Origin: Cryptomeria japonica
Taxonomy: Eukaryota > Streptophyta > Pinopsida > Cupressales > Cupressaceae
Assembly (NCBI RefSeq): GCF_030272615.1
Contig: NC_081409.1
Location: forward strand, 21,330,260-21,394,259
Direction: 5' to 3'
DNA length: 64,000 nt
A program made the position numbers and the translations under genes. Numbering within the stretch: the stretch's first letter is position 1; the number at the start of each line of letters is the position of its first letter. Shown here piece by piece: positions 24,148 to 35,054 of this stretch. The notes under the pieces are model-generated. The model did not search any database. It saw nothing but the letters and a program-made list of their open reading frames with translations, and was not told the origin of the DNA.

Positions 24148-27100
24148 TCATATTCCATCATCATCATCTTCTCCGTCTTCGCGGGCGTCATGAGCAGCTG
24201 TGAGTTCCTGGATCATTGATTGGCTTGGGACTTTCATTGCATTGAGTTTCGCCTTTGCCACTTCTTTATTCCACTTGTGTTGCACCATCTTCTCTGAGTG
24301 CTTCGGCAGTTGATCGTTCCCAATGAAAACCATAGATTCGATCCTAGCTACCTTGGTTATATCCTCCGGCGTGAAGCTACTCCTAACTCTGATCTTTTCC
24401 ATGTTCAACCGGAAGGATTTGACTGCTTCCTGTGTGCTTGACCCGCAGATTCCTAGCTCCCAGTCATGATCGGGATTAACTACTTTATTATCCTTAACTA
24501 TACTACTTTGCAAATCTTGGAGTTCGTAGACGGAAGTTTTTGCATCCGTAATTACCGACTGAAAGGTGAGCACCCGCCACATGATAGTTTTCTTTAGCAC
24601 GAAAAGTTGGCGTTCATGCTACCAACTTAATTGAATGTTCTGTCAGAAATCTGGTAGCCCCATATTCTTCGATTTTGGTAAACAAAGGCAGGACATTTTG
24701 CCATTTGTGCTCTTCTTTCTCCCACGGTACAAGCTGGTTTTGGATTTCAGAAATCAAGCTCTGTACTTCATCACACAACTTCCGGGAGTCAGTAATGTAT
24801 TTTTCACCATCTTTGATTACTTGTTCAATCCACTTCTCAACCGCTTCAGCGATGCTCTTAGCCCGCTGAACTTGGTTCATCAACTTCTTGCCGGAGAAGT
24901 TGGGTCAAAATTCTCAGTGGCATGGGATATTGGAATTGCTCCAAGGCAACCGATGCTATCGATGAACTGAGCCAAAACACTTATGTGTCTTTTAAGTTCT
25001 CTTTTCTCCTGTCCATCCTTCTCTGACCGGGTAAGCATTTTCTTTGCTGACACTTGGAAAAATTGGTTATCTGTATCCCTGCTCATCTTTCCCAACTCTA
25101 CTTTTGTGATTTCAAAATCATCAGAACCAGCCTCTTTGTTCTCATCTCTCGGTTTGTAAGAGGCAATTTCCGCTGTCCATTTACCAGTTTCTTCGTCATT
25201 GTTCAGGTGAGCGGTGGTCTTGAACCTCTTTGGCTTTGGATTCTTCTCGGAGTACTTGGCAACCATCTCCTGAATTGGAATGGTCACAAGAAGAAAGCTT
25301 CTTTTCTTGTTCACTGAGGTTGTTAACCATTTAGGAGTCGCAGCAGAATGAGTAGTTCCCTCAATCATTTTTGGTGGTGGCGTCATAGCCACAGTCACTG
25401 TTTGGGAGTCTAGAGCACAAGCAACTTCACTATCCAAATCTTCAATTTCAAAGATCTGAGCCTCAAGCACGGCATCTTTTACTCCCATATCCTTGACCTG
25501 GTCCATCTTCCTCTGGGCGACACTACGTGATCAAGTATGCCGAGAGGTACTGAAATCCAAAGTTGGGCTAGACCTACGTCTAGGCTGAGCCGACTTGATT
25601 TCCTTACCTGCACGAACAGGAGCACTGTTAGAAGGACGTTTTGGTGAAGATATATTTCTTGCATAAAGGGACTTGGCGCCTGGCTTCATTGCTTTCTTTT
25701 TAGCCACCCATGCCACGGTTCTTTCCAGAACTCGTTCGGTTCTCAATTGTATGTCATCATTTTCCTCCTCATCCCAATTAATTGGGGGCATTTCAGTCTC
25801 TGCATGGGCTAAATACCCTGGTTCAAATAGTTCAAGATAATCCTCTTCATGCCCTTTAATATCTAACCTTATTTGCAAAGAAATAACCTGTTCCAGCACC
25901 AATCTCATGTTTTCTCTTTTGAAGACTTCAAGTTCATCTGAACAGTCTTCCCAGAAATCTTCTAACTGTGGCGTGGGAAGATAAGGCATTAAGCCAAGGC
26001 TCCGAGAAAATCCTTTATTGTCAAACCCTTTTCTTTCAGCATACAGAGAGAAATTAAAATTTCTAAGGTCTGCTCCTATACTTAGTGCATCAGATATTGA
26101 ATTACAAGACAACACTCCCAATTGTATGGGAAAGTGACCTTCCCACTTGTCTTTTGGCTGTGCCTTCTTGACCACAGAAGTCAGTTGTCTGCATACTTCT
26201 GCTAGAACAAAACAATCAAAACCGAAGTGCGGAAGCTTGTAGGGTTCCTCTTCAAAGCCTCCTACCCGTATATAGCAAAAGCGTGGGAACTGGATGTAAA
26301 AACTTCCGAACTTCTTAATCAAGGTCTGTGCATCATCTGAAATCCGTTTGGCCTTTGTACCCTTCAGTTCATGACACAGATCACCCAGGAATGCATTATG
26401 TATCCTTCTGAAATCTTGTAGGGCATTGTCTTTTTGTAGCATTGGATAAAACTCATACACCGGAACATCTTCCTCAGTGGGCTGCTTGGGTATTCCCATT
26501 AACTCTTTAACACAGGCCAGACAATACAAAAGATATGAGGACATGAAGAAGTTTTGTTGAAACTGCTTGGCTAGGCTCAACTGCTCTCTCATTGAATCAG
26601 CAATTAACTCTGCCCAATCCAAATATTGTTTTCCTTCCAGAACTAATTGCAAATAGCAATATATCCAATCATCAAAGCTATAAGCTTCGGCAGAACCTCT
26701 GGCTCGATGCAACAGAAGCATCACATTGTGGATATGTGGCAACATGTGGTTCTTGTAAAGATTTTTAGGTAGTCTAGAACCACCTCTCTGAGGGACTTTC
26801 AACCAAAACTTCGCCACATTATTCCTGTGTCCGGCTCTATCTGCATTGAACTCACTAATTGACTGGGCAGGGGAGAAATTAGAAAACTGGTAATCCGGTA
26901 TCTTGAACACTGAAGCAATCACCTCACGGTTAATGGCAAGAAGGGTTTCACCATTATCCCTTTTAATAGTTTCAGATACAGGGTCATATATGGACAAGGA
27001 ATTGCTGGAGGAAAGGTTGCGGCTTCTAAAAGTCCACTACTCAAAATCTCTATACAAAAAGATTTATCAACACCCTTGAACACCCTTTCTTTCAAATCTT

Positions 27101-27194
27101 CAAGGTTCTCTCCCTTCAGGTCAGTATCACTAACTATGGCTTCTGTGGATGCCAAGCTAAAGACGTTTCCAAACAAATGCAGGGAGGACTTCAT
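24148..27194 (-). pseudogene. Unknown large protein inside unit C (homologue of 35055-38642)
   Basis: About 1015 codons from the Met at 27194. The N-terminal half (to about 25900) is globular, with WIYCYLQLVLEGKQYLDW, SSYLLYCLACVKEL, FGSFYIQFPRFCYIRVGG and FVLAEVCRQLTS. It aligns with the gene at 35055 (IQFPxFxYIxxG, ExCRQL, then FWEDCSDE against VWADCQDE). A basic Ser/Pro-rich middle follows, then Lys/Glu-rich helices (KSIAEAVEKWIEQV against GRVMDEWISRL) and an acidic C-terminus. No membrane segment or known catalytic motif is visible. Breaks are a frameshift near 27000, TGA at 25531-25533, and frameshifts near 24890 and 24605. I do not recognise the family. It lies wholly between the TG...CA ends of unit C. 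Confidence 0.72.
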
Positions 27195-27671
27195 GATTTC
27201 AAAACAAGAAACCTAAATTTGATTGTAGTGAAACCTTCTGTATGAGAGAAAATGCAAGGGAAAACACTGGAGAAAATAAGGAAAGACTCACCTTCACAGT
27301 TGCATAATCGGATGACGGCTAGCAGCAAGAAAGACTCCTATCCAAGGATAACATAAACAAAAATCCAGCAGCAAGTAGCAAATGCAGAACACAAATGATT
27401 TTCATACCTTATTGAGAAAGGTAATGATACAGACACATTAAATGCAATGATTTCGCAGTTTCATTCCGAACGTGGCAAATTGATAGATTAGACCCCCGCA
27501 CGCATGCATTGAATGCATGGCAGCGTACTTTAAGAAACTGCCAGTTCCCGAAACGTTCACTTATTTCGAAAAAACCAAAGAATGACATCACTTTACAATA
27601 TGGTTCTGCCTCTTCGTATTTAGCAATAAATGCACTTCTCAAAACATTAGAAACCGCGAGACCCACCAATA

Positions 27672-28050
27672 TTGAACCCAGATGAACATCTTGAACCTAC
27701 TTCTTGAGTGTTCAAGTAGTTCAAGATGTATGCCGCGTCAAACTGTTGACCACTTGCTGTGTTGAACACGTTGAACATATTTGAACCCTTTGAACTCAGT
27801 TCAATAAGTTCAACACAAATGTTATATCACCGAACAGGAAAACTTTATTAAAGAGCCGCTACAAAATACTTAGAGAAAACGTTAGTACGAAAAAACTTTT
27901 TCTGAACACCTTGGAACCTATTGAACCTAAATAAACCTCTCGAACCAAGTTCAGAACAGTTCGACGTGTTCAAGGAGTTCAATCAATTGTCTGAACTTGA
28001 CTTAAACGACTAGAAAAAGGATTTGAGGACGCACTAAGGACTTGAACCAA
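27672..28050. repeat. GTTCAA/TTGAAC palindrome region of unit C
   Basis: TTGAAC or GTTCAA occurs about twenty times and forms inverted pairs. One hairpin has arms CATCTTGAACCTACTT and AAGTAGTTCAAGATG (about 27697-27727). Another pairs GTTGAACACG... with ...AAGTTCAAC (about 27761-27814). A third group lies at 27902-27985. The region is upstream of the minus-strand gene, near the 5' end of unit C. Confidence 0.82.
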
Positions 28051-28139
28051 GGTAATATGGCATGAACTAGGACTCCAACATAAAAAGGAAAAGACAACCC
28101 ACTCTCACCATGAAGAATAAATGGCGCGGTAACACCACC

Positions 28140-30998
28140 CCATGAATCAGACTAGAAAAGGGCTTTATCCCCAGATCCCAGGTTCCAAGTAAGTTTGTCA
28201 GAGATAATCTTCCTACAGTCTAGCATGAAATTCCATAGGCAGGACCCTCTAGGGGGGTTGCTTTCTCTAAAGATTTGGATAGGATCCCCACCATTGAGGT
28301 ATTTGAGGTGCAGCAAACGAGCCCATTTGAGGTGGGGGGATCTGAACAATCTCCAAATCAACTTGGCACCCAAGGCTCTACCCTGATCTCGGAGATTTTT
28401 AATGCCAACTACACCACCTTCCTTGGGTCTGCATATCTTATCCCAAGATATGAGAGATATTTTCCGGTTGACATTAGTACCTTGCCAAAAGAAGGTCCTT
28501 AGATGTTTGTTGAGCATGACAAGTTTGGAAGAAGACAGATGTTGACAGGAGAGCTGGTAGATGGCCATGGCTGTCAAGACCGATTACCAAGGTTGCCCTA
28601 CCCTCAGAAGAGAGCCATTTTCCTTTCCATGAGTTAATGCTAGACTTGATTTTATCCACCAAGTTGTCCCATAATTTTGAGGGTCTCCTCCCTTTGTCAA
28701 GGGGGATGCCTAGATATTTACAAGGGAGGGTACCTTGACTAATCTCCAAGACATTGCAAATCTCCTTTCCTAAAGCTGGGTCTATGTTGAACATAAAAAC
28801 TGCAGATTTAGCCAGATTCACCTCTTGACCCAAGGCTAACATATAGGACTCGAGGATGCCTTTGAAGGCACTTGCTTCTCTCGCACTTCCTTGCCCAAAA
28901 AGCATCGTGTCGTCAACAAATTGCTGATGGGTGAAAGGAGGGAGGCCGCTGGTGATGGGGATTCCTTGGATCCCACCCTCCTCTTTGGCTTTAGAAATGG
29001 ATCTGCCAAGAGCTTCAGCCATGATGATGAAGAGGAAGGGGGACATTGGATCTCCTTGCCTGAGCCCTCTCAAGCTGCTAAAGAAACCTTCCGGCGAACC
29101 ATTAACCATAACAGAGAATTTAGGGGTGGAAATACATTCAAAGATTAGGTTGATCCAGGATTTGGAAAATCAACAGGCCTCCAAGCATTTACATAGGAAG
29201 CGCCAATCAACTTTGTCATAAGCTTTACTAATGTCTAATTTGACTAGCATGCTTGGAGCGCTGTTGAGCTGGACCGAATGAATGGCCTCTTGGGTGATAA
29301 TAACCCCATCATAGATTGATCTATCCGCTACGAAGCCAGTTTGTTCTTCACTAATGATAATGGGGAGCAGATTTTTAAGTCTAGCTGTTGGGGTTTTGGT
29401 AAGGAGTTTATACAGAGTATTGCAAAGGGCTATTGGTCTGAAGTCATTAAAGCTTTCAGGATTTTCTCTTTTGGGAATGAGAACTAGGAAGGTGTTGTTG
29501 ATTTCTTTGAGAATCCTACCAGAGTTCCTAACACCTTCTAAGGCATCCATGATCTCTGTCCCCATAAAACCCTAGCATTTTGGGAAAAAGCTGGTGGGGA
29601 AGCCATCCGGACCCGGAGCCTTGTCCGGATTCATCTTCATAAGGACAGATTTAACCTCCTCCACAGAGAATTTTTTTAACAGGATTTTATTGTGGTTGCC
29701 GTTAATAAGTTTTGGAAGATTTTTGATGATGTTGAGTTGGCCCCTAAGGTTGGAGCCTTCAGGATTGTTTAAGATTTTATCAAAGAACCTTACTGCCTCA
29801 GAGGCAACATCATCCGGTTCAGATAGGATGGAGCCCTAGCAGTTCTTGATTTTAGAAATACGATTGACCCCTCACCTCTGCTTGGTGCTATTGTGGAAGA
29901 ACTTAGTATTTCGATCCCCATCACTCAACCAAATCTCCCTTTATTTTTTTTCCAAAAGATTTCTTCATTAGAGAGAATCTTTTCATACTCAGAGAGTAGA
30001 GCCTTTTCCTTAAGGAAGAGAGGTTCATCCATTCCCTTCTCAAGAACCTCCATGTTAACAATCTTAAGATCATTTTCAATTAAGAGTTTTTTATCGAAAA
30101 TATTGCCAAAATTAATCCGGTTCCATTCTAGGAGTTTCCTTTTGATAAGCTTTAACTTACTTGCAACAATAAACATCTTCGAACCAGAGAAGACAGGGTT
30201 TCTCCACCAATTCTCAATTAAGTTTAAAAGGTTATCATCTTTGAACCACATGCTCTCAAACTTAAAGGGGCATTTATTAGGGGAGTGGTCAGATAATAAG
30301 TTAAGTTGGAGTGGAAAATGATCAGAACCTGATAACGGGAGAGGCTCTGCGTTCAAGGAGTAATTAAGCTCCGCGGGCCCCCCATGGATAAAGAACCTAT
30401 CTAATTTCTCAGCGATGTTACAGAAACCAGACCTTCTATTGTTCCAGGTGAAGGCATTATCTGCCGTCTGGATTTCCAAAAGGGAATTCGTATTGATCCA
30501 ATGATTGAAATCTACAGCCGCCGGAGGGAGTTTGCTGCTCCCTCCCCTTTTATCTGCAATCTTAGTGATAGCGTTGAAGTCTCCACCAATGATGCATACA
30601 TCGTTTGGGAAGCTTCTAAGGAAAAGCTCAAGTTCTGTCCACACCCTAGCCTTATCCCTATTCTGGATAGGGCCATAAACGTTTATCAGTTTGAACCTAA
30701 GGTTATATTTATAGTTTACAACTTCTCCTCCTAACCAGTTTTGCTTAATCTCTAAAGGTGTAAACGAGATGAATCTAGAGTCCCAAATGATAGCTAAACC
30801 CCCTGAGGCCCCTATGGCAGGGGAATGCTTTAGCTGTCTAACGCCTAGCTTTTTCTCAAAAATAAGAATCTCAGAGGAGTTCATTTTAGTTTCTTGGATT
30901 AACATTATGTCTGGTCTAGAATCAGAGATGCAGCGCTTTAAGATGCACTGTTTGTTAGGGGCATTCAGACCCCTAACATTCCATGTAATGATTTTCAT
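28140..30998 (-). pseudogene. LINE ORF2: endonuclease and reverse transcriptase
   Basis: It starts MKIITWNVRGLN at 30998, overlapping the ORF1 stop as ATGA. The APE-type endonuclease spans about 30998-30290, with QETK, GGDFNAI and SDHFPL motifs, and nicks the target DNA. The reverse transcriptase spans about 29565-28600, with DISKAYDKVDW, GLRQGDPMSPFLF and FVDD as the active-site box. The connection domain follows to ALF at 28155, then TAG at 28152-28154 (probably a Trp codon), reaching the insertion junction at 28140. Frameshifts or stops lie near 29925, between 29925 and 29565, at 29170 and near 28560. ORF2 continues at 23217. Confidence 0.92.
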
Positions 30999-33153
30999 GG
31001 CTCTGTGGGGAGGAACTTCCCCTCCCCTGCATTAAAAAGATTAGATATTTTAGACTGACCCCTAGCTTCTCCAGCCTTGGATCTTAGTTCAGCAAGGGAT
31101 CTCCTATGCCTTTTCTTACTGATTTTAGCATAGTCAGGAGAATCTTTGCTTATATCAGAGCTGAGAATGCCTAGACTGGTTGGGTTATCATTTTCTAAGT
31201 TGTCTATTGCTACAAAAAGTTCATCTGTTTCTAAGTCGACTCTGGCAATATCCACTAGATTTTTGACATAGAGATCCCTTTGTCTTTCCAATTCCTCATC
31301 ATCACAAATTTCATCCACCAATTGATCCATAAGGTCGTTAACTACTTCTTCCCCTACAAAATTGGCAATGATGTTAACTTCCCTAGCAACTCGATCACTC
31401 TTAGATTCTGAAAATGACTCTTAAACAGTATTCAGAGATGGAGGGCACACATCTGTCACCTCTAAGGCCTCCGTACTTGAGACTTGAGATATTGGTTGAC
31501 CCTAGACAGATGCCATACCTGGATTTGGGGGAAGACTATCTTTCTCTAATTGCGCAAGGAGGAGGTGAGTACCCTTAAAGGGGAAGATCTCGAGGGGCTC
31601 ACCCTTTCTGGAGGGATGAGAGAGCAAGATGAAGGCAAAATAGACAATCTGAGCTGCTCTTTCTGAGGGAGCATCTCACGGATTTCACCTTCTTCCAAGT
31701 CTCGATCCCCAGGAAATGCGTCAGTTGTCTGTGGATTAATAGATGGCAAAGGAGGAGGAGGGGGGCTAGATATCTTAACAGGAGAGTTGTGAGGGCATAG
31801 ATCCGTGGTAAGGTGATTAGGGTCAATATTAGGCAAATAGCCTTCGAAGGTAAAACCCCCTCCTTCCACAAATCTGAATGGGGCGCTATTAGATTTGAGG
31901 ACCAATTCGGGGAAAGGTTTCTCAGAGGGTATCTTCCTCGACCTAGTATCTTCGAAAGAACCATTATAAAAGGGCAGTTCTAGGGTTAAGTAGAGCTTGT
32001 CGCATTTCACTGTTATGGGCTCTAAAGATTTAATATTAATATTCATATTAACAATCAAAAGCTAGTTAAAGAAGCTTAGAGCTGATTTCTTAACTTCTAC
32101 AAATTTGCCTATTTTGTTTCCTATTATTCTTACAAACTCATTATTTCGCAATTCTACAGGGAAATTATCAAGTGAAATTGCTCTGATAACCATGCAGGAA
32201 TTGAATTGAGATGGCAGAAAGAGGGGTTGCCATTCTCGGTAATCAAACCCTAGGCCCTTGAATGTTAATATATCCCCGTTAAGCAAAGAATTTCTCAAAC
32301 TCTGATTACCACAATCAATAGCTAAGAAATTGTCAGGAAGGATATCAATTTTTACCTGGTTCTTGAGAGAAGCCGACACCCAGTTAGCAATTTGATCCAC
32401 TGGGATCCCCCAACCTTTCCACCGAGCAAAGATCATTCGGTCGTTGCAATGCATTTGATATCTTACCTGAGTATGGGTGTCAATATCAATGACGAGCCTA
32501 TTAGGGTTAGCTGGAGGCTTTGAGGGTAAAATCGACTTATGATGCTTAACCTCCTCTAAAATGTGATGATTCATGGAAGGGTGACGGTGCAGGGAGATCA
32601 TGATCTTTGATAATTTACCCACGGATCTCCGAGGAGCAGTGAAAATCTTTGCCTGGCTAGGTTTTACAAAACCCTCCTCCCGACACTGATTGGGATTCGA
32701 CTTAAGGTAGTTTGGCTGCCCTGATGCTCTGTTGTTTCTGCGGCTCACCAAATGCCAATCCCGATCCCAGCCCTTACAAAGAGGAGGGGGAGCCCTAACC
32801 ATATCAGCCATAGAGTATTTAGTTTTTGCAAAGAAGGCTTCTTGAACGCGGGTCCAAGATATAACCCTGCCAGAATCCTCAGTCCCAGGACCCCTTGGAA
32901 CCCTAGCCGCCTCCTTGCATCTTTGATTCAGAGAAACCAGGATGGAATTTGCTCCTGTGGCGCAGGTATTTAGGGCCTCGAATCTATTTGCAGATCCCAC
33001 CTTGTTATTGTGGGCGAATTTTTGAGGTTGTACTGCTTGCCATGGGGAGTGCTTGGTGATTCCAATAATTTTCTTCTGCCTTGATCCTTTTGAATTTACA
33101 CTCGCATTTTTCTGTAATCCACTTTTCGTGGATCCGAAAATTTGCAGAGCCAT
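30995..33153 (-). pseudogene. LINE ORF1 with DUF4283-type domain
   Basis: Starts MALQIFGSTKSG at 33153. After a basic N-terminal region, about residues 220-360 form a DUF4283-like domain (MIFARWKGWGIP, DILTFKGLGFDYREWQPLF, VIRAISLDNFPVEL, GNKIGKFVEVKK), the nucleic-acid-binding part of plant L1 ORF1 proteins. TAG at 32062-32064 interrupts an otherwise continuing frame down to 31546. The last part (31330-30995) is in another frame and ends in a TGA that overlaps the ORF2 start. A proline-rich acidic tail lies around 31800-31600. It would coat LINE RNA. Not intact. Confidence 0.85.
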
Positions 33154-33178
33154 GACAAGTGAGTGAATGTATGTACAA

Positions 33179-33624
33179 AGAAAATCTTAATTAATAAGTA
33201 TCTATTGTGAATGAATATCAATGTTAAAATCTGTGTAGAAAACAATTTTTACATCCTCCATTTTTTGGTCATATTATTTTGATAGTTTAATTTTTGGTAT
33301 GTTGGCTATTAATAAGTAATTTTTAGAGATCCACCTAACCAAAAGTTGGGTTTTTGTTATACACTCATGCCATTACAAGCTTCCTATTGTCGCTGTAGAT
33401 TATACTTCAGCTTCAATAAGAGTCATTCCTTTGAAACTAAGGAACCTCTTTTTTTGTAATGGATGCATTACGAGTGGTACACAACACCCATATAAACATG
33501 TTTTGATTGGAGGCATGGTGCAGGAGTTGAGGTGGTGGCCACAGGTCCATTTCCACGGAGAAAACCATTACCATCAAGAAGCTTGATAAAGTTGTTGAAG
33601 ATCCCTATGGTGCATTCTATGGTT
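33179..33624. other. LINE flank with short open frame at its end
   Basis: Mostly AT-rich non-coding sequence. From about 33540 to the insertion point at 33624 a frame reads TEKTITIKKLDKVVEDPYGA. It continues without a stop after the insertion (39567 onward) for about ten codons. Confidence 0.4.
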
Positions 33625-33819
33625 TGTTGTCCTTGATTTCAGTTTGGCCAAAATCATGAGGCAACCCTACGAAACTGGTCCGTTTCGTACCTTATGGTCT
33701 CCGGGAGAGCTTAATCGACTTGGTCGGTTAGTTCGTTTCATTCTTCGCCTTTCATTATTGTTATTTTTCTTTGCTTTTTAAGTTTAGTCCGAACTGCAGG
33801 GGTCTTTGTAAATAATTAC

Positions 33820-34113
33820 ACTTCAGACTTTAAAGTCGAAAGTGTATTTGAGTTTTGTTGTAGTCAACAGTTCGGACTTTAAAGTCTGAACTGCATTTGG
33901 TTTTGACTGCAGTTCGGACTTTAAAGTCCGAACTGCTGTTTGCTTAAGACTGCAGTTCGGACTTTAAAGTCCGAACTGCAATTTGTTTTGGATTGCAATT
34001 CGGACTTTTTTCTCCGAACTGCATTTGATTTTTATGTTAGTTGCATGTCGGGTTTTAAAGTCCGACATGCAAGTACCCCTAGGTCGCATGTCGGACTTTA
34101 AAACCCGACATGC
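33820..34113. repeat. Palindrome array D1: seven units, TTTAAA centre
   Basis: Seven hairpin units share a core that reads TCGGACTTTAAAGTCCGA. Those at 33909-33935 and 33952-33978 have outer arms GCAGT/ACTGC; 33821-33841 and 33867-33893 are mutated; 33993-34022 keeps the arms but has a TTTTTTCT centre; 34042-34070 and 34086-34113 have arms GCATG/CATGC. Units are 40-50 bp apart. The array lies upstream of the putative first exon of the gene in unit D. Confidence 0.92.
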
Positions 34114-34322
34114 AACTACGAGTTGTATTAATTAGCATTTATTGCTAATTAGGGTTTTTGTTTAAAGTTGTTTTTAAATGATAATCTTGCTTTTTAATCC
34201 ATATTCTTGGGTTTTATCACGCGCCTCCACCTCCTTTTTCCTCGTTGCAACTCGGATTTCCCCTCTTCGTTGCTCGATCAAATCGCCCATATCCGGATTT
34301 CGCAATCTCCACAGCGGAATAG

Positions 34323-35041
34323 GTATGTGCTCGTTTTCAGGTTTTTATTGTTTAATGTTTTTACTTTCGTTTTTGCCTCTTGTTTGTTTTTCTTGTTTTT
34401 GGTTTTCGCTTTTGGAGAATGATCGGGTTTTGAACTCCGATTGCCTCCTTAGCTTTGGAGAAACAATCAGATTTCAAAACCCGATCGTTCTCCAAAACCT
34501 CCCCTATTCTAAGCTGCATATCGAAGTTTAAACTCCGATATACAGCTGAACAGTTGTATCCTCCGCATATCGGACTTTAAAGTCCGATATGCGGAGAGGT
34601 ATAGGTTGGCATGTCGGGTTTTAAAACCCGACATGCAAACCGATTGTCCTTCCCCTAAGAAGCACATCGGACTTTAAAGTCCAATGTGCCCCTAATTTTT
34701 TCCAGTCAGCACATCGGACTTTAAAGTCCGATATGCTCGTGTGAAGTCTTTTCCTTTACATTTCGGACTTTAAAGTCCAATATGTAAATGTTTTTCCCCA
34801 AAGTTGCACTTCGGACTTTAAAGTCCGATGTGTTGATATCCTTTCACAAACTTGCACTTCGGACTTTAAAGTCCGATGTGCAATTTTTTGTTGGTAAAGA
34901 AGCAAGTCGGACTTTTTTCTCCAACCTACTGTTTTAGCAGTTTTTACCCCTTGGCCTGTTTTGAGTCCCACTTTTCGATCCGTTTAAGAAAAAATTGATT
35001 TTCGATAATGATGAATGGCTAATCATCAATGTTGAATGCAG
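34323..35041 (+). other. Putative intron containing the second palindrome array
   Basis: A donor-like AG/GTATGT at 34321-34328 and an acceptor-like TTGAATGCAG/T ending 35041 would join a 5' untranslated exon (about 34200-34322) to the coding exon, whose ATG is at 35055. Splicing is inferred from consensus alone. Confidence 0.35.
34416..34921. repeat. Palindrome array D2: eleven units, TTTAAA centre
   Basis: Units lie at about 34416, 34456, 34514, 34563, 34610, 34663, 34709, 34757, 34806, 34855 and 34903, spaced mostly 45-50 bp. The unit at 34563-34594 is a perfect 32-bp palindrome (half-site CCGCATATCGGACTTT). The outer arms differ between units (CATAT, CATGT, CACAT, CACTT) while most keep pairing with their partner arms. 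Together with D1 there are 18 units around the start of the gene. Confidence 0.92.
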
Positions 35042-35054
35042 TCATTGTGCACGA

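Larger units (their letters stand above)
23218..28134 (-). mobile_element. Giant LTR-like unit C (4.9 kb) carrying a gene
   Basis: The unit begins TGTTAGTGAACAG and ends GCGGTAACA, with CCACC on both sides (23213-23217 and 28135-28139). Removing it and one CCACC copy rejoins the LINE ORF2 in frame (…SDSWGG then YKAIDKI…), so the boundaries are exact. The first and last kilobase are not similar to each other, so this is not a two-LTR element. TG...CA ends plus a 5-bp duplication fit a solo LTR made by retroviral-type integrase. On the minus strand the order is terminus, GTTCAA palindrome region, large ORF, and an AT-rich tail ending TTCACTAACA, close to the TTCACCCAACA end of unit D. Confidence 0.82.
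18911..33168 (-). mobile_element. L1-type LINE, minus strand, split by two insertions
   Basis: ORF1, endonuclease, reverse transcriptase, zinc-binding region and RNase H appear in order from 33153 down to 21880. The 3' end is at 18911-18950, where the plus strand shows an oligo-T tract followed by GATCGATAAAAGGCTGAGGC. A 10-bp direct repeat GTATGTACAA at 18901-18910 and 33169-33178 is a plausible target duplication. After removing the insertions at 19146-21597 and 23218-28134, with their duplications, the LINE is about 6.9 kb, normal for plant L1. ORF1 begins 16 bp from the 5' end. All ORFs carry stops or frameshifts. Confidence 0.9.

Noticed and set aside
23218..28134. Cut-and-paste DNA transposon with TGTTA inverted ends
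   Set aside because: Inverted similarity is only about five bases, the duplication is 5 bp, and the protein shows no transposase motif. A solo LTR explains TG...CA ends better, although an unknown element class is not excluded.
33820..34921. CRISPR array or chain of terminators
   Set aside because: Units are spaced regularly, but the window is plant DNA, the spacers are short and variable, and there are no cas genes. Hairpins here sit in promoter and intron positions.
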